From assembly GCF_003367395.1 (NCBI RefSeq), contig NZ_CP031417.1, positions 2,108,001 to 2,172,000 of the forward strand: a DNA stretch of 64,000 nt. The letters are read 5' to 3'. The stretch's first letter is position 1. Every line of letters begins with the position of its first letter. Shown here piece after piece: positions 9,267 to 19,573 of the stretch. The position numbers and the translations under genes are program-made. The DNA comes from Pseudolabrys taiwanensis (GTDB taxonomy: Bacteria; Pseudomonadota; Alphaproteobacteria; Rhizobiales; Xanthobacteraceae). Below the pieces are notes generated by a model that was not told the origin of the DNA, did not search any database, and saw nothing but the letters and a program-made list of their open reading frames with translations.

Positions 9267-10027
9267 TCAATTGGCGGGCCATCCAGGCAATCTACATTTT
9301 CGAGATGTCGCGCACCGCGCGCACCATCTGGCAGAGCATCGTCTCGCCGGTGCTCTCGACCTCGCTCTATTTCGTGGTGTTCGGCGCGGCCATCGGCTCG
9401 CGCATCCCGGAGATCGAAGGCGTCAGTTACGGCGCCTTCATCGTGCCGGGACTGATCATGCTGACTCTGCTGACGCAGAGCACGATGAACGCGTCCTTCG
9501 GCATCTATTTTCCGCGCTTCACCGGCACGATCTTCGAAATCCTGTCGGCGCCCGTGGCGGCTTTCGAGATCGTGCTCGGTTATGTCGGCGCGGCGGCGAC
9601 CAAATCCATCATCCTCGGCGTGATCATCCTGGCGACGTCGTGGCTGTTCGTGCCGTTGTCCATCGCGCACCCGTTCTGGATGGTCGCCTATCTGGTCCTG
9701 ACGTCCTTCACCTTCAGCCTTCTCGGCTTCATCATCGGTATCTGGGCCGAAGGTTTCGAGCGGCTGCAGATCGTGCCGCTGCTGATCATCACGCCGCTCA
9801 CCTTCCTCGGCGGCACGTTCTATTCGATCAGCGTGCTGCCGCCGTTCTGGCGCGACGTCGCCCTGGTCAATCCCGTGGTCTACTTGATCAGCGGCTTTCG
9901 CTGGAGCTTCTTCGAGGTCTCCGACGTGAGCCATGGCGTCAGCTTCGCCATGACGCTGCTGTTCATGGCCATCTGCCTCGCGGTGATCTGGTGGATGTTC
10001 AGGACCGGCTACAAGCTCAAGCGGTAG
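9263..10027 (+). CDS. ABC-2 type transporter permease
   Basis: A 254-residue inner-membrane protein with six predicted helices. The ABC-2 signature [16 protein letters not shown] and [16 protein letters not shown] appear near residues 187-220. The ATG at 9263 sits inside the stop of the ATP-binding gene, so the two products are made together and should form a dimeric exporter. Homologues (YadH/DrrB type) export drugs, lipids or glycans. Nothing nearby reveals the cargo. Confidence 0.88.
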
Positions 10028-10116
10028 CCGGAAGCGCGCCTCCTGGCGCGCATTGCGCATAGATGGCGGAGCCGCCATAACGGGCCCGTCCTCAACGCGA
10101 GCCCGGATCAAAGCGC

Positions 10117-10545
10117 ATGCAAGACCCGCATTGTCACTCCAGCAGCATCATGGTCGAGCGGCCGGCCGCTGTCGCCTTCGAGATCATGTCCGAGGGGCTC
10201 AAGCAGGGTCAGTGGACCTGGGGCAGCTATCAGCGCCGCGAGGTGAAGCCCGGCCTGTTCGTCGGTCAGTCGGTCTTTTCCGGCAAGGACACTTATGTCC
10301 GGCTCAATGCCGATCGCGCCCGGCTGCTGGTCGATTACGACGTCGGCCCCTCCGAAGAGGCCATGCAGTTCCGCAACATGTCGCGCGTCATCCCCGGCGA
10401 TGTGCTCAAGATGGGCGCGGACAAATGCGTCGTCAGCCTGCTCACGTGGCGCCTCGCGACGCAGGACGACGCAGCCTGGGCGCAGATCTCGACCGTCCAC
10501 GAGGCCGAGATGTTCCTGATCAAGGGGCTTCTGGAGCGCGCCTGA
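10117..10545 (+). CDS. SRPBCC-like hypothetical protein
   Basis: A 142-residue protein without membrane segments or signal peptide. The pattern IMVERPAAVAFEIMSEG... followed by alternating beta-like stretches and a long C-terminal helix (EAEMFLIKGLLERA) resembles the START/SRPBCC fold, in which a helix-grip pocket binds hydrophobic ligands. I see no catalytic motif. It follows the ABC exporter in the same direction with an 89-base gap, possibly as a separate unit. A double hairpin repeat lies downstream. The family call is moderate; function is unknown. Confidence 0.5.
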   Translation: MQDPHCHSSSIMVERPAAVAFEIMSEGLKQGQWTWGSYQRREVKPGLFVGQSVFSGKDTYVRLNADRARLLVDYDVGPSEEAMQFRNMSRVIPGDVLKMGADKCVVSLLTWRLATQDDAAWAQISTVHEAEMFLIKGLLERA

Positions 10546-10583
10546 CGCTTAGCAGCCGGCGCGATCGCAGCCGATACCCGCTC

Positions 10584-10633
10584 ATTCCCGCGCAAGCGGG
10601 AATCCAGCGCTGGGTCCCCGCTTTCGCGGGGAC
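10584..10633. repeat. Dispersed double-hairpin palindromic repeat
   Basis: Two adjacent perfect hairpins: 10584-10603 (ATTCCCGC stem, GCAA loop) and 10614-10633 (GTCCCCGC stem, TTTC loop). The same module type recurs at 41218-41315, 57360-57379 and 60221-60300. Here it lies between convergent genes, where it may end transcription or protect 3' ends. Confidence 0.8.
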
Positions 10634-10672
10634 GAGCGGTGATGAGTGTGAGCGTCGTCCCCCGCCGCCGCC

Positions 10673-12058
10673 TCACCCTTCAGCCAAGGCGTGCAGGATG
10701 CGCGCCCAGGAGCGGATGCCCTTGTGGTAGCATTTGAGGTCGAACTTCTCGTTCGGCGAATGCACGCGGTCGTCATCGAGCGCGAAACCGACGAGCAGCG
10801 AGTCCATGCCGAGCTCGTTCTTGAAATCGGCGACGATCGGGATCGAGCCGCCGGCACCGACGGTGACCGCCTTCTTGCCCCACTCGTCGGCCAGCGCCGC
10901 GCGCGCCTTGGTCAGCGCCGGATTGTCGAACGAAAGCTGAAGCGGCGGCGCCACGCCGAAATTGCCGAACTCGACCTTGCAGTCGGCCGGCAACCGCGCG
11001 CGCACGAACGCACGGAACGCATCGCGGACCTTGAAGGGATCCTGCGACCCGACCAGACGGAACGAGACCTTGGCGCTCGCCTCGCCCGGGATCACCGTCT
11101 TGGCGCCCTCGCCCGTGTAACCGCCGATGATGCCGTTGATCTCCGCGGTCGGCCGCGTGGTGATCTGCTCGATCAGCAAACGCCCTTTCTCGCCGACCGA
11201 CGTCTTCAGCCCGATCGGCCCGAGGAACTTCTCCTCCGTCAGATCGAGCGCGGACAGGTCCGCCTTGATATCGGCCGGCAGGTCCTTCACCCCGTCATAG
11301 AAGCCCGGAATTGTGACACGGCCGTCGTCGTCCCACATCGCACCGAGAATCTTGGTCAGGAGCCGCAGCGGATTCTGCGCCGCGCCGCCGAACACGCCGG
11401 AATGCAAATCGCGATCGGCGCAAGTGATCTTGACGTCCTCGTAGACGAGGCCGCGCAGCGACGTCGTGATCGCCGGCGTCTTCTGATCCCACATCGCCGT
11501 GTCACAGACGAGCGCCAGGTCGAGCTTGAACTCGTCGGCATTGTTCTTCACGAAATCGAACAGGTTCTTGGAACCGCATTCTTCTTCGCCTTCGATCATC
11601 GTCGTGATCGACACCGGCAGCTTGCCGGTGACCGCTTTGTAAGCGCGGCAGGCTTCGATGAAGGTCATCGCCTGCCCCTTATCGTCGCACGCGCCGCGCG
11701 CGACAATGATCTTGCGCCCGTCAGGCAACGTATCGATGCGCGGCTCGAACGGCGGCGTTTTCCAGAGGTTGAGCGGATCGACCGGCTGCACATCGTAATG
11801 CCCGTAGAAGAGGACATGCGGGCCGCCGGCGCCGTTGGATTTGGCCACGACCACCGGGTGCCCGGCGGTCGGACGCACCTCGGAGGTGAAGCCGATGGAG
11901 TCCAGATCGGCGGCGACATGTTCCGCGGCCGCCTGGCACTGCGGCTTGTAGGCCGGATCGGTGGAGATCGAAGCGATGCGTAGGAGCGCGAACAGCCGTT
12001 CTACGCTTTGGTCAATATCCTGGTCGATGCGGCTCAGCACCGCGTCCAATGTGCTCAT
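10673..12058 (-). CDS. M20 family metallo-dipeptidase
   Basis: A 461-residue M20/M25/M40 peptidase, most like cytosolic dipeptidases of the carnosinase group. Zinc-ligand motifs are visible: H87 in FYGHYDVQP, the bridging aspartate in ARGACDDKGQ (D125), the catalytic/ligand glutamates in IEGEEECGS (about 158-159), and D186 in LVCDTAMWD. The dimerisation domain begins about residue 200 (TSLRGLVYEDVKI). The C-terminal ligand His is in DDRVHSPNEKF. I use the ATG at 12058 (MSTLDAV), with a GGA-containing leader, rather than the ATG nine codons upstream. It is monocistronic. Confidence 0.88.
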   Translation of the reverse strand: MSTLDAVLSRIDQDIDQSVERLFALLRIASISTDPAYKPQCQAAAEHVAADLDSIGFTSEVRPTAGHPVVVAKSNGAGGPHVLFYGHYDVQPVDPLNLWKTPPFEPRIDTLPDGRKIIVARGACDDKGQAMTFIEACRAYKAVTGKLPVSITTMIEGEEECGSKNLFDFVKNNADEFKLDLALVCDTAMWDQKTPAITTSLRGLVYEDVKITCADRDLHSGVFGGAAQNPLRLLTKILGAMWDDDGRVTIPGFYDGVKDLPADIKADLSALDLTEEKFLGPIGLKTSVGEKGRLLIEQITTRPTAEINGIIGGYTGEGAKTVIPGEASAKVSFRLVGSQDPFKVRDAFRAFVRARLPADCKVEFGNFGVAPPLQLSFDNPALTKARAALADEWGKKAVTVGAGGSIPIVADFKNELGMDSLLVGFALDDDRVHSPNEKFDLKCYHKGIRSWARILHALAEG

Positions 12059-12543
12059 GTCATCCTCCGTCCGGGGAAGCGGCAAGGTAACAATGCGAGG
12101 CCGCCGTGAAAAGGGCCGCTACGGCATGTGGCATATGTGGCCTGCACGCGGCCGTCCCGTACACCGCGCGCTTATGCGGGCCACCCGGCGTTACGCCCAG
12201 CAAAACGATACCGGATAATAAGCTGCGCAATCACGATAAATCGCGCACGTTTTTCGGCACTGCGACTATACTTCTTTAAGGATCGCGGAACCGAACACGG
12301 CGTGCGCAATTGCAACGGTGTACTCGCGGTATTAGTGGACAGCCCCGCCACGACATGACGCCCGCGGAAGTTCTCTCCGCCGCGGCACTCACTCACGGGG
12401 ATGTTGACTTGACCGCAGCACAGGGCAATGAAGGGGCGACAGTTCACGTTGCATCGCATGCACATTCATCGCGCTTGTCATTCACGTTTGGCTGGCGTTC
12501 AATAGATATCGACCCTTCCGGTAGCACGGGACGCGAGGACATT
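12059..12543. other. Intergenic region between divergent genes
   Basis: No convincing gene. The frame of the downstream 120-residue gene is open back to about 12310, but the extra N-terminus looks like low-complexity non-coding DNA and I do not include it. The centre (12200-12300) is relatively AT-rich and should hold promoters for the M20 peptidase and the rightward gene. Confidence 0.45.
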
Positions 12544-12906
12544 ATGGAAGAATTGATTGCGCGGCTCGTCGCCAATGTCGGGATCGACAAGGAAGCCGCT
12601 GAAAAATCCGTCGGCATCATTCTCGAGTTTCTGCGCAAGGAAGGCCCCGCCGATAAGGTGCAGGCTCTCATCGATCGTCTGCCGGGCGCCGAAGCGCTCA
12701 TCGCGGCACAGGAATCCAGTGGCGGCGGGCTTTTCTCCATGGGCGGCATCATGGGTGCCGGCACCAAGATGATGGCGGCGGGTCTGAGCATGGGACAGGT
12801 CCAAGCCGTCGCGCGAGAGACCCTCTCCTTTGCGCGCGACAAGGCCGGCGAGGACACCGTCGGCGAGATCGTCGGCGCCGTCCCCGGCCTCAGCCAATTT
12901 ATTTGA
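12544..12906 (+). CDS. Small helical hypothetical protein (DUF2267/DUF2780-like)
   Basis: A 120-residue protein. It begins with a helical repeat-like region (MEELIARLVANVGIDKEAAE, then SVGIILEFLRKEGPADKV and IDRLPGAEALI). A Gly-rich linker around residues 58-78 and a C-terminal helical part ending GEIVGAVPGLSQFI follow. This resembles small DUF2267/DUF2780-type proteins of unknown role. GCGAGGA seven bases before the ATG supports the start. It may share a transcript with the DUF4332 gene 47 bases downstream. Confidence 0.55.
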   Translation: MEELIARLVANVGIDKEAAEKSVGIILEFLRKEGPADKVQALIDRLPGAEALIAAQESSGGGLFSMGGIMGAGTKMMAAGLSMGQVQAVARETLSFARDKAGEDTVGEIVGAVPGLSQFI

Positions 12907-12953
12907 ACCTTCTGACTTCGCCGCGCGACTGACGTGCCGGCGAGGAGGAGCGG

Positions 12954-13361
12954 ATGTCCTACCCCATTTCGGCCATTGAGGAGATAGATGGCGAGGTCGC
13001 CACGCTCCTCAAAGGGGCCGGTATTCGATCGACCGGTCGTCTGCTGGAGCGTGCGTGCACAGTGGCCAAGCGCAAGCTGCTGGCGCAAGACACCGGCATC
13101 GACGCGAAGACGCTTCTGTGCTGGGCGAATTTCGCCGACCGCATGCGCGTTCGCGGCGTGAGCCGGGAATACGCGGAATTGCTCGCCGCCGCAGGTGTCG
13201 AGACGGTCAAGGATCTCAAGCACCGCAATCCGGTCAACCTCGCCAAGGCCCTCGCGGACGCCAACAAGAAGCGCAAGCTGGTGCGCCTGGTGCCGTCCGA
13301 ACGGGTCGTCGCGCGCTGGGTCGAGCACGCCAAGACCTTGCCGCTCAAAATCAAATACTGA
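12954..13361 (+). CDS. DUF4332 helix-hairpin-helix protein
   Basis: A 135-residue protein with two helix-hairpin-helix-like units: AIEEIDGEVATLLKGAGIRS near the N-terminus, and GVSREYAELLAAAGVETVKDL around residues 66-86. This is the pattern of DUF4332 proteins. Such HhH pairs commonly bind DNA without sequence specificity or mediate protein contacts. No catalytic domain is present. GAGGAGGAGCGG precedes the ATG. The gene stands 59 bases upstream of folP and could be transcribed with it. Confidence 0.75.
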   Translation: MSYPISAIEEIDGEVATLLKGAGIRSTGRLLERACTVAKRKLLAQDTGIDAKTLLCWANFADRMRVRGVSREYAELLAAAGVETVKDLKHRNPVNLAKALADANKKRKLVRLVPSERVVARWVEHAKTLPLKIKY

Positions 13362-13420
13362 CGGCTGCGCCGCACGCCGCTGGCTTGACAGCGCTGGCCC
13401 GAGCGCGCAAAGCCAGCCGC

Positions 13421-14287
13421 ATGCCACTTGCCCGGGTTCTCAACGATCGGCCTGATGCCGCACGGAACGGCGACACGGACGTGTTGGCCGCCCTGCTCGG
13501 GCGCGGCCGGCCGCTGGTCATGGGCATCCTCAATGTGACGCCGGATTCCTTTTCTGACGGCGGCCATTTCTTCGAAGCGTCGCATGCGATCGCGCACGCG
13601 CGCGAAATGATCGAGGAAGGCGCGGACATTCTCGACATCGGCGCGGAGTCCACGCGGCCCTATGGCGGCATGAAGCCCGTCACGAGCGCCGATGAAATCG
13701 AACGGCTCGCGCCGATCCTGCCCGAAATCGCGAAGCTCGGTCTGCCGGTGTCGATCGACACCTACAAGGCGGACACCGCCGCCTGGGCGCTGGACCACGG
13801 CGCCGCCATCATCAACGACATCTGGGGTTTGCATTACGATCCGGCGATGGCGCCGCTGGCCGCCGCGCGCGGCGTGCCGGTGATCGCGATGCATAACCGC
13901 GAAGCGGCCGACCCCAACATCGACATCGTTGCCGACGTGCTCGCCTTCTTTGCCCGCACGCTCGATATCGCCGATAAGGCCGGGCTCGCGCGCGACAAGA
14001 TCGTGCTCGATCCCGGCATTGGGTTCGGTAAGACGCCGGAGCAGAGCATCATCTGCCTCGCGCGGCAGGAGGAGTTCATGCGCTTCAGCCTGCCGCTGCT
14101 GGTCGGCGCCTCACGCAAGCGCTTCATCAATTCGGTGGTGCCGTCGGCACCGCTCGATCGCATCGGCGGTTCAATCGCCAGCCATGTGATTGCCGTCGAA
14201 AAAGGTGCAGCCATCGTGCGCGTGCATGACGTGAAGGAAACCGTTCAGGCGCTGCGCATCGCCGCCGCCATCGAGGCGGCGCGATGA
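13421..14287 (+). CDS. folP: Dihydropteroate synthase
   Basis: A 288-residue TIM-barrel enzyme that condenses p-aminobenzoate with 6-hydroxymethyl-dihydropterin diphosphate in folate synthesis; it is the sulfonamide target. Signatures are visible: MGILNVTPDSFSDGG (34-48), the second pterin-binding loop DILDIGAESTRP, the IINDIWG and IAMHNR strands, DPGIGFGKT and the terminal RVHDV. The ATG at 13421 is chosen because the protein aligns from there; the frame is open upstream over the DUF4332 gene. It overlaps folB by four bases and is the first gene of folP-folB-folK. Confidence 0.93.
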   Translation: MPLARVLNDRPDAARNGDTDVLAALLGRGRPLVMGILNVTPDSFSDGGHFFEASHAIAHAREMIEEGADILDIGAESTRPYGGMKPVTSADEIERLAPILPEIAKLGLPVSIDTYKADTAAWALDHGAAIINDIWGLHYDPAMAPLAAARGVPVIAMHNREAADPNIDIVADVLAFFARTLDIADKAGLARDKIVLDPGIGFGKTPEQSIICLARQEEFMRFSLPLLVGASRKRFINSVVPSAPLDRIGGSIASHVIAVEKGAAIVRVHDVKETVQALRIAAAIEAAR

Positions 14288-14664
14288 GCGATCGCATCTT
14301 CATCACCGGCCTGGTGCTGCATGCCTTTCACGGCGTGATGCCGCACGAGGCCAAGGTCGGCCAGACCTTCACCATCGATCTCGAACTGACGATCGATCTG
14401 TCGGAAGCGGCGCAGAGCGACAAGGTGCGCGACACGGTGTCCTACGACAAAGTCGTCGAATGCGTTGCCGACGTGTTCTGCGACAAACGCTTCCGGCTGA
14501 TCGAAGCGGCCGCCGGGCGCATCGCCGACGCGGTTCTGAGCAGCTTCGCGCGCGTCGAGGCCGTGCAGGTCACCATCCACAAGCCGCACGCGCCGGTCGC
14601 CGCGACCTTCAGCGACATCGGTATCACGTTGTCGCGCAGCCGCCGCGCCGCCAACAGGCCATGA
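14284..14664 (+). CDS. folB: Dihydroneopterin aldolase
   Basis: A 126-residue FolB, which converts 7,8-dihydroneopterin to 6-hydroxymethyl-dihydropterin and glycolaldehyde. Family features are ITGLVLHAFHGVMPHEAKVGQTF at the N-terminus with the binding Glu after HE, DTVSYDKVVE in the middle, LIEAAAGRIADAVL with the conserved Glu, and the VTIHKPHAPV strand. It overlaps both neighbours with ATGA junctions, so folP, folB and folK are translated as a coupled set. Confidence 0.92.
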   Translation: MSDRIFITGLVLHAFHGVMPHEAKVGQTFTIDLELTIDLSEAAQSDKVRDTVSYDKVVECVADVFCDKRFRLIEAAAGRIADAVLSSFARVEAVQVTIHKPHAPVAATFSDIGITLSRSRRAANRP

Positions 14665-15155
14665 CCGAGGCCTTTCTGGCGCTCGGCGGCAATGTCGGCG
14701 ACGTCCGCGCGACACTCAACCGCGCCGTGACGCTGCTGTGCGATGACGATGCGGTGCGCCTGCTCGCCCGCTCGTCGGACTATCGCACCCCACCCTGGGG
14801 CGACACCGACCAGGCCCCGTTCGTGAACCTCTGCATCGCGGTCGAGACCACCCTGACGCCGCATGCGCTGCTTGAGCGCGCCCATGGCGTCGAACGCATC
14901 CTCGGCCGCGACCGCGCCAACGAGCGGCGTTGGGGCCCCCGCACCGCCGATATCGACCTCCTCGCCTATGGCGACGTGACGTTCACCGAGAACGACCTGA
15001 TCCTGCCGCATCCGCGCCTGTTCGAGCGCGCTTTCGTGCTGGTGCCGCTCGCCGAGATCGCCGGCGACCGGATTATCGCCGGCCGCCGGATCGCGGATGC
15101 CGTCCACGCCGTCGATTCCGCTGGCATCGAACGGCTCGCTCCCCGGACGTTCTGA
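14661..15155 (+). CDS. folK: 6-hydroxymethyl-dihydropterin pyrophosphokinase
   Basis: A 164-residue HPPK that transfers pyrophosphate from ATP to hydroxymethyl-dihydropterin, feeding FolP. Motifs are LALGGNVGD at the N-terminus, SSDYRTPPWG, the FVNLCIAVET strand, and RRWGPRTADIDLLAYGD containing the Mg-binding D-x-D. LPHPRLFERAFVLVPLAEI closes the fold. The ATG at 14661 overlaps the folB stop. Sixty-one bases separate it from mutA in the same direction. Confidence 0.93.
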   Translation: MTEAFLALGGNVGDVRATLNRAVTLLCDDDAVRLLARSSDYRTPPWGDTDQAPFVNLCIAVETTLTPHALLERAHGVERILGRDRANERRWGPRTADIDLLAYGDVTFTENDLILPHPRLFERAFVLVPLAEIAGDRIIAGRRIADAVHAVDSAGIERLAPRTF

Positions 15156-15216
15156 CGGGGTCAAAATTTGCTGTAACGCAATAGCGGGCCGCGCCCGACT
15201 GTGGCATTTTTCCCCG

Positions 15217-17067
15217 ATGACCGAAGACCTTGTCCTTGCCGCCGAATTCCCCGCCACGACCGAGACCGAGTGGCGCAAACTCGTCGATGCCGCGCTGAAG
15301 GGCGCCGATTTCGACAAGCGCCTGGTGAGCCGCACCTATGACGGCCTGCGCGTCGAGCCGCTCTATCCGCGCGCGGCCGGCGCACCGCTCGTCGCCGGCC
15401 GGCCGGCGGTGCCGTGGCAGGTCATCCAACGCGTCGACCATCCCGATGCCAAGGCCGCCAACGCCCAGGCGCTGCACGACCTGGAGAACGGCGCCACCGC
15501 ACTTTCCCTGGTCTTCGCCGGCAGCGTCGGCGCCTATGGCTACGGCCTCGACGGCAGTGAGGCGAGCATCGCCGCCGCGCTCGACAATGTCTGGCTCGAT
15601 GCCGTGCCGATCGAAACCGACTTCAGCACGCAAGCCAAGGAGGCCGGGCTGAACCTCGCCGCTGTGGTCAAGACCCGCGGCATCGATCCGGCCAAGACGC
15701 AAATCCGCTTCGCCCACGATCCACTCGGCCTGATGGCGCGCAACGGCGTCGCGCCGCGCCCGTGGGCGGAGACCGCCAAGCTCCTGTCGGGCATGGTCGA
15801 ACGTCTCGCGTCGCAAGGCTTCAAGGGCCCGTTCGCCGTTGCCGACGGGCGCGGCGTGCATGCCGCCGGCGGCTCGGAAGCGCAGGAGCTCGCCTTCGTC
15901 ATTGCCAACGCCGTCGCCTACTGGCACATGTTCGCGGATGCCGGCATATCGCTTGATCAGGCGCGCGACTTCATCTTCTTCCGCCTCGCGGCCGACGCCG
16001 ACGAGTTCCTCACCATCGCCAAATTCCGTGCCTTGCGGAAGCTGTGGGCGCGCGTCGAACAAGCGAGCGGCGTGGCGCCCAAGCCGGCGTTCGTCTCGGC
16101 CGAGACAGCGTGGCGCATGATGACCGCGCGCGACGTCAACGTGAACATGCTGCGCGCCACGATCGCCGTCACCGCCGCCGGCGTCGGCGGCGCCGACAGC
16201 ATCAGCGTATTGCCCTTCACTCTCGCCTGCGGCCTCTCTGACGCTTTCGCGCGGCGCGTCGCGCGCAACACGCAGCTCATATTGCTCGAAGAGTCGAACC
16301 TCTATCGCGTCGTCGATCCCGCCGCCGGCGCCGGCGGCATCGAAACGCTGACGCGTGAGATCGCCGAGACGGCGTGGCTCTTGTTCCAGGAGATCGAAGC
16401 CGCCGGCGGCGCCGCGGCCGCCATCGAGCAAGGCGTCATCCAGAAGAAGATCGCCGCCACGCGCGCCGCGCGCCAGGCCGCCATCGCCAAACGCCGCGAC
16501 CCGCTCACCGGCACCAGCGATTATCCCAATCTCACCGAAGCATCGCCCAAAGTGCTCGACGTCGCGCGCGTTACGCTGGCGTCGCCTGCCGGCACGCCAG
16601 TCGAACCGCTGCCGCTCACGCGCCTCTCCGAGCCATTCGAAGCCTTGCGCGATAAATCCGACGCCATTCTCGCCAAGACCGGTGCACGTCCGAAGGTGTT
16701 CCTCGCCAATCTCGGCAAGGTGTCGGACTTCACCGCGCGCGCGACCTTCGCCAAGAACTTCTACGAAGCCGGCGGGATCGAGACGGTCGGCAATGACGGC
16801 TTCCCCGATCAAGCCGCGATGCGCGCGGCGTTCAAGGCTTCGGGCGCGAAGCTTGCCTGTCTCTGTTCATCGGACAAAGTCTACGAAGCGCAAGCGGCGG
16901 ACGCGGCGAAGGAACTCGCGGCGGCCGGCGCCATCGTCCATCTCGCTGGCCGGCCGGGCGAACTTGAAGCCGCGCTGAAGGGTGCGGGCGTGAAGACCTA
17001 TATTTACGCGGGCTGCGACGTGCTTTCGACGCTGCAGGCCGCCTATGATACGCTGAGGACGCCATGA
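15217..17067 (+). CDS. mutA: Methylmalonyl-CoA mutase small (beta) subunit
   Basis: A 616-residue small subunit of the heterodimeric adenosylcobalamin-dependent methylmalonyl-CoA mutase, which interconverts methylmalonyl-CoA and succinyl-CoA in propionate metabolism. It has the mutase barrel (about 1-420, with [14 protein letters not shown] and [18 protein letters not shown]). A B12-binding-like C-terminal domain lacks the DxHxxG cobalamin signature, as expected for the non-catalytic subunit. The ATG at 15217 gives the family N-terminus. The stop overlaps mutB by four bases. Confidence 0.9.
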   Translation: MTEDLVLAAEFPATTETEWRKLVDAALKGADFDKRLVSRTYDGLRVEPLYPRAAGAPLVAGRPAVPWQVIQRVDHPDAKAANAQALHDLENGATALSLVFAGSVGAYGYGLDGSEASIAAALDNVWLDAVPIETDFSTQAKEAGLNLAAVVKTRGIDPAKTQIRFAHDPLGLMARNGVAPRPWAETAKLLSGMVERLASQGFKGPFAVADGRGVHAAGGSEAQELAFVIANAVAYWHMFADAGISLDQARDFIFFRLAADADEFLTIAKFRALRKLWARVEQASGVAPKPAFVSAETAWRMMTARDVNVNMLRATIAVTAAGVGGADSISVLPFTLACGLSDAFARRVARNTQLILLEESNLYRVVDPAAGAGGIETLTREIAETAWLLFQEIEAAGGAAAAIEQGVIQKKIAATRAARQAAIAKRRDPLTGTSDYPNLTEASPKVLDVARVTLASPAGTPVEPLPLTRLSEPFEALRDKSDAILAKTGARPKVFLANLGKVSDFTARATFAKNFYEAGGIETVGNDGFPDQAAMRAAFKASGAKLACLCSSDKVYEAQAADAAKELAAAGAIVHLAGRPGELEAALKGAGVKTYIYAGCDVLSTLQAAYDTLRTP

Positions 17068-19220
17068 GCGAGATTCCTGATTTCACCTCGGTCGCTTTCG
17101 CCGACACGGCCGTTCCTCCCGGCAACGACAATGTCGCGCCGTGGATGACGCCGGAAGCCATTGCGGTGAAGCCCGCTTACAGCGAAGCCGATCTCAAGGG
17201 CCTCGACTTCCTCGACACCTATCCCGGCAAGGCGCCTTACCTGCGCGGCCCCTACCCCGCGATGTACGCGGCGCAGCCTTGGACCATCCGGCAATACGCC
17301 GGCTTCTCCACGGCGGAGGATTCCAACGCCTTCTACCGGCGCAATCTCGCCGCCGGCCAGAAGGGCCTGTCGATCGCCTTCGATCTCGCCACGCATCGCG
17401 GCTATGACTCGGATCATCCGCGCGTCGCCGGCGACGTCGGCATGGCCGGCGTCGCGATCGACTCGATCTACGACATGCGCACCTTGTTCTCCGGCATTCC
17501 GCTCGATCAGATGAGCGTGTCGATGACCATGAACGGCGCGGTGCTGCCGGTGCTCGCGCTCTACATCGTCGCGGCGGAAGAACAGGGCGTGCCGCACAAC
17601 AAATTGTCGGGCACGATCCAGAACGACATCCTCAAAGAATTCATGGTGCGGAACACCTACATCTATCCGCCCGCGCCGTCGCTCCGCATCATCTCCGACA
17701 TCTTCGCCTATACGTCGGCCGAGATGCCGAAGTTCAATTCGATCTCGGTGTCCGGCTATCACATGCAGGAAGCCGGCGCGACGCAGGACCTCGAGCTCGC
17801 TTACACGCTCGCCGACGGCGTCGAATATGTGCGCGCGGGGCTGAAGGCCGGCTTGACCGTCGACCAGTTCGCGCCGCGCATCTCGTTCTTCTGGGCGATC
17901 GGCATGAACTACTTCATGGAGATCGCCAAGATGCGCGCCGCGCGCATGATCTGGGCGAAGCTGATCAAGCCGTTCAAGCCGGACGACGCGCGCTCATTGT
18001 CATTGCGCACGCATTCGCAGACCTCGGGCTGGTCGCTGACCGCGCAGGACGTGTTCAACAACGTCGCCCGCACCATGATCGAGGCGATGGCGGCGACGCA
18101 AGGCCATACGCAGTCGCTGCACACCAACTCGCTCGACGAAGCCTTGGCGCTGCCGACCGACTTCTCGGCGCGCATCGCCCGCAACACGCAAATCGTGTTG
18201 CAGCAGGAAAGCGGCACGACGCGCATCGTCGATCCCTGGGGCGGCTCTTACTATGTCGAACGCCTCACTTACGAACTCGCCAAGAAGGCCTGGGGCCATA
18301 TCCAGGAAGTCGAGGGCCTCGGCGGCATGGCCAAGGCGATCGAGGCCGGCATCCCGAAGCTCCGCATCGAGGAAGCCGCCGCCAAGACGCAGGCGCGCAT
18401 CGACTCGGGCCACCAGTCGGTGATCGGCGTGAACAAATATCAGCCGAGCGACGAGCCGCCGATCGACGTGCTCAAGGTCGACAATTCCGCCGTGCGCGCG
18501 CGCCAGCTCGATAAGCTCGCGCGGCTCAAGGCCGAACGCAATCCGACGGCGCTCAAGGAAGCGCTCGACGCCCTCACCCGCGCCGCCGATGGCGGCAACG
18601 GCAATCTGCTCGAACTCGCGGTCGAAGCGGCCCGCGCCAAGGCCACCGTCGGCGAGATTTCCGCGGCGCTGGAGAAGGTCTATGGCCGCCACCGCGCCGA
18701 GATCAAAGCCATCACCGGCGTCTACAAGCGGGAGGTCGGCATGACCGGCGCCGTCGAACGTGTGCGCGATCTGGTCGAAGCCTTCGAAGCGGCGGAAGGC
18801 CGCCGGCCGCGGCTGCTGGTCGCCAAGATCGGCCAGGACGGTCACGACCGCGGCCAGAAGGTGATTGCCTCCGCCTTCGCCGATCTCGGCTTCGACGTCG
18901 ATATCGGTCCCTTGTTCGCGACGCCGGAAGAAGCCGCGCGCCAGGCGGTCGAGAACGACGTGCACGTGCTCGGCGTCTCATCGCTCGCCGCCGCGCATCT
19001 CACGCTGGTGCCGGAGTTGAAGGCCGAACTGAAGAAGCAGGGCCGCGAGGACATCATGATCGTGGTCGGCGGCGTCGTACCGCCGCAGGACTACGACGCG
19101 CTGATGAAATCCGGCGCCGAGGCGATCTTCCCGCCCGGCACCGTGATCTCCGAAGCCGCCGAGAAGCTCCTGAAGTCGCTCGCAAAGCGCCTCGGCCACA
19201 GCCAGGAAGCGGCGGAGTGA
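17064..19220 (+). CDS. mutB: Methylmalonyl-CoA mutase large (alpha) subunit
   Basis: A 718-residue catalytic subunit. The N-terminal TIM barrel carries [20 protein letters not shown] and [20 protein letters not shown], which line the CoA and substrate channel. The C-terminal B12 domain has the cobalamin-binding D592-G-H594-D-R-G597 within [10 protein letters not shown], followed by SSLAAAH and VVGGVVP. Length and motifs are standard for acyl-CoA mutases that need MeaB for protection. meaB lies 2.2 kb downstream in the same direction, but toxin-antitoxin genes intervene. Confidence 0.95.
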   Translation: MSEIPDFTSVAFADTAVPPGNDNVAPWMTPEAIAVKPAYSEADLKGLDFLDTYPGKAPYLRGPYPAMYAAQPWTIRQYAGFSTAEDSNAFYRRNLAAGQKGLSIAFDLATHRGYDSDHPRVAGDVGMAGVAIDSIYDMRTLFSGIPLDQMSVSMTMNGAVLPVLALYIVAAEEQGVPHNKLSGTIQNDILKEFMVRNTYIYPPAPSLRIISDIFAYTSAEMPKFNSISVSGYHMQEAGATQDLELAYTLADGVEYVRAGLKAGLTVDQFAPRISFFWAIGMNYFMEIAKMRAARMIWAKLIKPFKPDDARSLSLRTHSQTSGWSLTAQDVFNNVARTMIEAMAATQGHTQSLHTNSLDEALALPTDFSARIARNTQIVLQQESGTTRIVDPWGGSYYVERLTYELAKKAWGHIQEVEGLGGMAKAIEAGIPKLRIEEAAAKTQARIDSGHQSVIGVNKYQPSDEPPIDVLKVDNSAVRARQLDKLARLKAERNPTALKEALDALTRAADGGNGNLLELAVEAARAKATVGEISAALEKVYGRHRAEIKAITGVYKREVGMTGAVERVRDLVEAFEAAEGRRPRLLVAKIGQDGHDRGQKVIASAFADLGFDVDIGPLFATPEEAARQAVENDVHVLGVSSLAAAHLTLVPELKAELKKQGREDIMIVVGGVVPPQDYDALMKSGAEAIFPPGTVISEAAEKLLKSLAKRLGHSQEAAE

Positions 19221-19256
19221 TGTCCAGCGCGGGCCGTCCGTGATAGCCTGCGTCCC

Positions 19257-19571
19257 ATGACTGTTGCCGCCGACCTCAGTCGCGACGCCTTGCTCGAACG
19301 CCTGCGCGGACTCGAACCGGCCCTCCGCGCCAAGGGCGTGACGGGGCTTGCTATTTTCGGATCGCGCGCACGCGGCGACGCGCGGCCGGACAGCGATCTG
19401 GACGTGCTTATTGCCGTCGATGCGGACATCAAAAACCCGCTCTATGTCGCCTTCGATGTGGAGCAGATTGTGAAGGTCGCCGTCGGCTTCGAGGTGCAAG
19501 CCAGCCTTCGCGGTTCTTTGAGCGACAAAATCTCCGCGCGGATCGCCGACGATCTCATCAAGGTGTTCTGA
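19257..19571 (+). CDS. mntA: MntA-type nucleotidyltransferase (antitoxin)
   Basis: A 104-residue minimal nucleotidyltransferase. The Pol-beta signature GSx10DxD is complete: G35-S36 in IFGSRARGD, then D47-L-D49 in RPDSDLDVL. In MntA/HepT systems this enzyme AMPylates the HepT toxin to inactivate it. The HepT-like gene starts two bases after its stop, so the pair is co-translated. It begins 36 bases after mutB. Apart from the missing accessory domain, it looks functional. Confidence 0.82.
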   Translation: MTVAADLSRDALLERLRGLEPALRAKGVTGLAIFGSRARGDARPDSDLDVLIAVDADIKNPLYVAFDVEQIVKVAVGFEVQASLRGSLSDKISARIADDLIKVF

Positions 19572-19573
19572 TC